From Leptolyngbyaceae cyanobacterium M33_DOE_097 (GTDB lineage: Bacteria > Cyanobacteriota > Cyanobacteriia > Leptolyngbyales > Leptolyngbyaceae), in assembly GCA_015296075.1 (NCBI GenBank), contig DVDV01000069.1, positions 1 through 38,531 on the forward strand: 38,531 nt of DNA, written 5' to 3'. This document shows, in pieces, positions 34,972 to 38,531 of this stretch. Made by a program: the position numbers and the translations under genes. Each line of letters starts with the position of its first letter. The first letter of the stretch is position 1. The notes under the pieces are model-generated. The model was not told the origin of the DNA. It did no database searches and saw only the letters and a list, made by a program, of their open reading frames with translations.

Positions 34972-36753
34972 ATGAAATCGCGGTTGCGTGCAGGGGCTGC
35001 TCCGAGTTCAGAAGCATTGGTGACTACAACTCGGTTGCGATCATCACGCCCAATAGAAGATGCTATTTCCGACACCGCATTGCACACTCAAGCGATGAGC
35101 CTGCAAGCCAAGTCAGAAGATACAGCGATCGCGAAACATGATTTTGGTCAAATTCCTATTTTTGCTGGCGTGCAAGCCAAGCTGACAATCGGCGCACCCA
35201 ATAATCAGTATGAGCAAGAAGCGGATCGGGTTGCGGATCAGGTGATGAGCAGCCCTGGAACCGATTCAATTCAGCGAATGAATAACGAAGACGACGAAGT
35301 GCAAATGAAGCCTCTAGCAGGCTCAATTACACCTCTCGTGCAACGGACTGCCGAAGAAGACGAACTCCAGACCAAGCTCATTCAGCGGGAGGCGGAAGAA
35401 GACGAGCTGCAGATGAAGCCGATTCAACGGGAGGTGGAAGAAGACGAGCTGCAGGCTAAGCCGATTCAACGGCAGGCAGAGGAAGACGAGCTACAGATGA
35501 AGCCGATGCAACGAAAAGCGGAAGAAGACGAGCTACAAATGAAAGCGGCTCCTTCAACCCAGGGAGCAAGACGAACTCACACTGCTTTTGAGACGCAATT
35601 GAGCCAAAGTCGGGGCAGTGGTGATGCATTACCTGACACAACGCGATCCTTTATGGAATCACGCTTCGGTGCGGATCTTAGCCATGTCCGAATTCACACA
35701 GGCAGCGATGCAGTGCAAATGAATCGCGAGATTGGGGCACAGGCATTTACGCATGGCAGCGACATTTACTTCAATTCTGGCAAGTTTGATGCCGCCTCTG
35801 CCACAGGTAAGCACTTGCTGGCTCATGAGCTGACTCACGTAGTCCAACAAACCGGGGCTGCCCCTCTCAGTGTGCAACGACGCGTTGATTTAGGTCTGGT
35901 TCGCTCTACGCAAACACCTGCGATTCAATGCTTTGATCCTAATTCCAACTCATCAAGTAGTGGCTCTACCCCGTCTTCCACAGCAACAGGAGGTTCTTCG
36001 GTAGCAGTTGTACTCTGGCGATCGACCGCCGTTGCACCAACCCGTCAGGCTGGCGAAAGCATTCAGGTAGAAGGCGCGGGAGCGGCAGAAGCAACAACGG
36101 CCTACAACCAGGTAGAAACGGCAATTAACACTGTAGAAAGTCTAATGCCCACTTACCGCGACACAGGTAGAGTGGCTGTGCATCGCCGGCTCTCGTTGAC
36201 AAAGAATAATCTCTTGACAGCGCAAATTAAACTGACGCCCCATTTAGGGCGCGAAATTGCTCCCTTTGGGGCGATCGCTCAATTCGCAATGCGGACAGCT
36301 CAGAGTTTTAGCAATGAGGGGCATGAAATCGCTAGAGAAGGGGCAACAGGGAATACTGCTGCTGAACGCGCGATTGCGCGACGAACGATTGCTGCAATGT
36401 GGAATGCCAATGTTGTGACCGCTGAGCGCAATATTGGTAGACTGCTGCAACAACCAGGTACATCAGGTGAAACGGCAAATACTGCGATTCAGCAAACGAA
36501 TGCAATTCAAACAACTGTTAATAGTGTCATTGATGCCTTGAGAGCGGCTGAGAAAGAACCCACTGCTCGCTTAGCAGCCTTAGGGTACTCAAGGCTCATC
36601 GGACAACTCGCACTGCTAGAACCTCACGCAGGCTCAACTCCTTCGTTAGAAAACATCGGGCAGGGGTTAAAGCGCATGGCAGATGGGATGGATGTGTTCA
36701 CGGCTGAGCTTTATCCCCCAGAAGTCATCGAAACTCAGGGAGGAGGCATTTAG
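34972..36753 (+). CDS. DUF4157 (eCIS core) protein with 14-residue repeats
   Basis: 593 residues; GAGGG precedes the ATG. The segment LTIGAPNNQYEQEADRVADQVM (about 71-92) is the short element that accompanies this family. Residues about 104-193 hold at least five copies of a 14-residue repeat, QRxAEEDELQxKPI. The DUF4157/eCIS-core domain (about 217-300) has FMESRFGADLSHVRIHTG, ALTHGSDIYF-like residues (AFTHGSDIYFNSG) and the zinc protease motif HELTH (H285, E286, H289). After a Ser/Gly linker (near 325-343) comes a 250-residue helical region of unknown function. In other bacteria DUF4157 proteins are linked to extracellular contractile injection systems, often as cargo. No injection-system genes are in the window. 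Confidence 0.86.
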   Translation: MKSRLRAGAAPSSEALVTTTRLRSSRPIEDAISDTALHTQAMSLQAKSEDTAIAKHDFGQIPIFAGVQAKLTIGAPNNQYEQEADRVADQVMSSPGTDSIQRMNNEDDEVQMKPLAGSITPLVQRTAEEDELQTKLIQREAEEDELQMKPIQREVEEDELQAKPIQRQAEEDELQMKPMQRKAEEDELQMKAAPSTQGARRTHTAFETQLSQSRGSGDALPDTTRSFMESRFGADLSHVRIHTGSDAVQMNREIGAQAFTHGSDIYFNSGKFDAASATGKHLLAHELTHVVQQTGAAPLSVQRRVDLGLVRSTQTPAIQCFDPNSNSSSSGSTPSSTATGGSSVAVVLWRSTAVAPTRQAGESIQVEGAGAAEATTAYNQVETAINTVESLMPTYRDTGRVAVHRRLSLTKNNLLTAQIKLTPHLGREIAPFGAIAQFAMRTAQSFSNEGHEIAREGATGNTAAERAIARRTIAAMWNANVVTAERNIGRLLQQPGTSGETANTAIQQTNAIQTTVNSVIDALRAAEKEPTARLAALGYSRLIGQLALLEPHAGSTPSLENIGQGLKRMADGMDVFTAELYPPEVIETQGGGI

Positions 36754-36841
36754 GGCTGATTGGTATTAGCTCTAGACGAAGCGATCGCATAAAAGCCAGC
36801 AATTTCTACAGCCGCCCCAAGTAACTTGTGAAATGAAACAA

Positions 36842-36884
36842 GGCTTGTAAAAAGGTTTCTTTCCACACAACCCTTTCACAAGCC
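36842..36884 (-). terminator. Probable terminator of the outer-membrane-barrel gene
   Basis: A 7-bp stem GGCTTGT / ACAAGCC extended by an imperfect AAAAGG / CCCTTT. On the minus strand it is followed by TTGTTTCATTTC. It lies 20 nt past the stop at 36905. Confidence 0.55.
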
Positions 36885-36904
36885 AAAAAATATGGTTATG
36901 GAAC

Positions 36905-37462
36905 TTAGAAGCGTAAGCCAACGCCACCCTGGAGCGAAACAGCCGTATTATTTCCTCTTTCATACGCATCAAAGGCAATGATGGCGTTGCCAAATAGAAC
37001 GAAACCACTGTTCGGTAATGCGTAGTCAATCCCCGGTTGAATGGCAAATGCGGTTTTATTGCCAACTGGTGTCAAACCATCACCCGGAACAATGGAAGCG
37101 CCTGCGCCAATATAAAGATCGGTGCGCCAATTGAGGGGAAAGTCATAGGAAAGGGTTGGCACGATCGCCGTTCCATCATCTCCAACTAAGATCTGAGTTC
37201 TAACAGAAACGGGTGCCTTCAAAAACTTATATCGAATTGCAATATTGGCTGTAGTTTTGCTGTCTTCATCATCATCACCACTGGATAAACCAAACGCTGG
37301 CCCGACCCCAACATAGCTACCATACGCAGCTTGAGCCGATGCAGAATCTGGATTTGCCAAAGCAAAATAGCCAAAAACTCCAACGCTTCCTAGCGTGACA
37401 ACTCCCACATGGCATAGACGCGCAACCGTTGTGGGCAATTGAGAATGCTTAAGCCAACGCAT
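36905..37462 (-). CDS. Outer-membrane beta-barrel-like secreted protein
   Basis: 185 residues; AAGGAG lies about eight bases before the ATG at 37462. An N-terminal signal peptide is likely (hydrophobic VGVVTLGSVGVFGYFALA, cut near SASAQA, about 44). The mature part begins AYGSYVGVGPAFGLSSGDDDEDS and alternates strands with glycine turns (TANIAIRYKFL, SVRTQILVG, AIVPTLSYDF, DLYIGAGASIV, FAIQPGIDYAL). It ends in LQGGVGLRF with a C-terminal Phe, the mark recognised by the BAM machinery. About eight strands suggest a small OmpA/OmpX-like barrel. Function unknown. Confidence 0.78.
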   Translation of the reverse strand: MRWLKHSQLPTTVARLCHVGVVTLGSVGVFGYFALANPDSASAQAAYGSYVGVGPAFGLSSGDDDEDSKTTANIAIRYKFLKAPVSVRTQILVGDDGTAIVPTLSYDFPLNWRTDLYIGAGASIVPGDGLTPVGNKTAFAIQPGIDYALPNSGFVLFGNAIIAFDAYERGNNTAVSLQGGVGLRF

Positions 37463-37878
37463 TTTGTTTCTCCTTCAATCTATGCCACAGAGAGATTTAC
37501 TAACTTTAACTTAACTGAATTCCCATCACTTGAAGCAAGTTTTTTAAAAAAAATGGTGAATTAAATCCTGCTACGAATCTCACTCAAACTGTCGAAAAAA
37601 TCCTCTCTAAATTACGGAGTTACCAACAGAATGCTGTCTTTTTCTGGAATTGAGTAAGTCGCAATTGTTGAAGACTTATAGCAGGAACAGCCAATTACCA
37701 TGCCACTTTAGGAAGAGGAACATCTCTTTCCAGTGAGTGGGTTTAATTCACGTCATACTAGAAGCATAGACAGGTAAGGTGACTCGAAGCTTCGCTGAAG
37801 CAGGAGAGCTTTGTTAGCTCGGACATCTGCCCGGGTCATTTATCTGATAAACCTGTTGATGCTAGATGAGGAGAGTCT
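37463..37878. other. Divergent intergenic region
   Basis: 416 bp without a gene, between two divergent secreted-protein genes. It should hold both promoters. It is AT-rich near 37500-37600. A small palindrome TCGAAGCTTCG lies near 37785. No known riboswitch recognised. Confidence 0.4.
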
Positions 37879-38292
37879 ATGAAAATGCGTTATTTCTGGT
37901 TGGTATTTCCAACTGCTTTTTTGCTGAGTCTGGGCAATGCGATCCCCGTTGTTAGCCAAGCGATCGCGATCACATCATCTACGATTGAGTTAACTGGCTC
38001 ATCGGGTGGTGCTAAAAAAGATGCAAGCTGTGCAGGTTACATTGCAGGTGCCCCAAACCATACGCTAGAGGTGCCTGCCGATATGAATCTCACTTTCTCG
38101 CTCAAGGCTGCGGGACAACCAGCTTTGCTGATTCGAAGTGACACTGGCAAAGAATTTTGTGTTGCGGCAGACGCCTTTTCAAAAGGTGAAATTCGTGTAC
38201 CTGGACGCTGGAAGAAAGGGGTTTACAAAGTTTTTGTGGGCGATCGCGCACAAGGTAGCTTTCCCTATAAGCTTGTTGTTTCACCTAACTAG
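37879..38292 (+). CDS. Small secreted protein with one Cys pair
   Basis: 137 residues; GAGGAG precedes the ATG. A signal peptide is clear (MKMRYFWLVFPTAFLLSLGN and on to about residue 30, AIA). The mature ~107 residues alternate beta strands (THTLEVP-like HTLEVPADMNLTFSLKA, ALLIRSD, GEIRVPGRW, GVYKVFVGDR, FPYKLVV). C51 and C94 could form a disulfide. The pattern of a strand-rich domain ending GVYKVFVGD...YKLVV is like bacterial pre-peptidase-type domains, but I do not recognise a family. Periplasmic or extracellular. Confidence 0.72.
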   Translation: MKMRYFWLVFPTAFLLSLGNAIPVVSQAIAITSSTIELTGSSGGAKKDASCAGYIAGAPNHTLEVPADMNLTFSLKAAGQPALLIRSDTGKEFCVAADAFSKGEIRVPGRWKKGVYKVFVGDRAQGSFPYKLVVSPN

Positions 38293-38390
38293 CCCTGGTG
38301 TTTTGTCGTAGTTTTTGATCAGTATCAACACTACTGACAGAATTTGAAAAACTTGGGCAAATCGAGTTAGTTTGACAACCTGGTAAGCGC

Positions 38391-38531
38391 GGTGGTGTTC
38401 TAGACATGGGGATTAGGATCAGGGAGAATATGGTCACTCGAACAAGTTAGAACCCTCTGGATGACTACGATGGTACTTGAACCCGTCCATTGCCCTACCT
38501 GTGACAGCACTGACATCGTCAAACACGGTAA
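38391..38531 (+). mobile_element. Left end of an IS1-family insertion sequence (cut by window end)
   Basis: The end is placed at about 38391, where GGTGGTGTTCTAGACATGGG begins, because IS1-family terminal repeats start with GGT and the transposase starts 70 bp further in. The exact end and the target duplication cannot be confirmed because the right end is outside the window. Confidence 0.55.
38461..38531 (+). CDS. IS1-family transposase, N-terminal fragment
   Basis: Only 23 codons are present, MTTMVLEPVHCPTCDST then DIVKHG, running off the window. The CPTC followed by D-VKHGK-type residues is the InsA-type zinc finger that opens IS1-family transposases in cyanobacteria. A second in-frame ATG at 38470 may be the true start. 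Whether the element is intact, or uses a frameshift between two frames, cannot be seen. Confidence 0.8.
   Translation, partial: MTTMVLEPVHCPTCDSTDIVKHG

Noticed and set aside
35340-35550. CRISPR-like array in the 42-bp repeats
   Set aside because: The repeats are contiguous, in frame and encode the 14-residue protein repeat; there are no spacers.
36772-37065. 97-codon leftward frame overlapping the outer-membrane-barrel gene
   Set aside because: It is a shadow of the barrel gene in another frame and runs through that gene's terminator.

Overview
The window reads as chromosomal DNA of a cyanobacterium, probably a filamentous or otherwise morphologically complex one. The octamer GCGATCGC (HIP1) and near matches occur throughout. 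Typical cyanobacterial genes are present: ChlH, Ycf66, DUF760, a Tat-type caspase paired with an FGE-like protein, and a small protein resembling the Npun_R1517 family. Nothing in the sequence fixes the genus.

Layout. 1-2.6 kb: a pyrimidine-rich tandem repeat, then mutY, a DUF760 gene and an AlkD-like gene, all on the minus strand. 2.8-7.3 kb: a caspase-like protein whose catalytic His is replaced by Tyr, an FGE/sulfatase-modifying-like protein, and a convergent P-loop ATPase preceded by a cupin gene; this is the best candidate for a conflict or regulated-proteolysis module. 7.9-12.1 kb: an OGFr-like protein, guanine deaminase, a proline-rich lipoprotein and a photolyase/cryptochrome. 12.6-18.7 kb: gnd, Ycf66 with an acidic repeat tail, a phosphodiester-glycosidase-like protein, leuD, a Nudix hydrolase and a small cyanobacterial protein. 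18.8-25.2 kb: cobQ, a very short 2Fe-2S ferredoxin, an OmpR-type response regulator, PrxQ-like peroxiredoxin, a C39-like peptidase with SH3-like repeats, and a small conserved-looking ORF. 26.4-30.4 kb: chlH. 30.4-34 kb: long gene-poor stretches with strong hairpins, an unlisted 51-residue membrane protein, a PD-(D/E)XK-like nuclease with a zinc ribbon, and tRNA-Glu. 34-38.5 kb: a prepilin-like protein, a DUF4157 (eCIS core) protein with 14-residue repeats, an outer-membrane-barrel-like protein, a small secreted protein, and the start of an IS1-type transposase cut by the window end.

Most genes are single transcription units. Several end in clear stem-loop plus T-run terminators (DUF760, guaD, gnd, leuD, the nuclease gene, tRNA-Glu). 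Likely two-gene units are caspase with FGE, cupin with ATPase, ycf66 with the glycosidase-like gene, and the C39 gene with the 86-residue ORF. Tetrapyrrole metabolism recurs: CobQ makes cobyric acid, ChlH inserts Mg into protoporphyrin, and tRNA-Glu feeds the C5 route, though they are not adjacent.

Mobile or repeat DNA: two inverted copies of a roughly 225-270 bp palindrome-rich element 13 kb apart (12.2 and 25.8 kb), a 113-bp MITE-like element with 28-bp terminal inverted repeats (16.67 kb), a second GC-rich palindromic patch (25.4 kb), and the IS1-like element at the right edge. No CRISPR array, rRNA, prophage or replication origin was seen.
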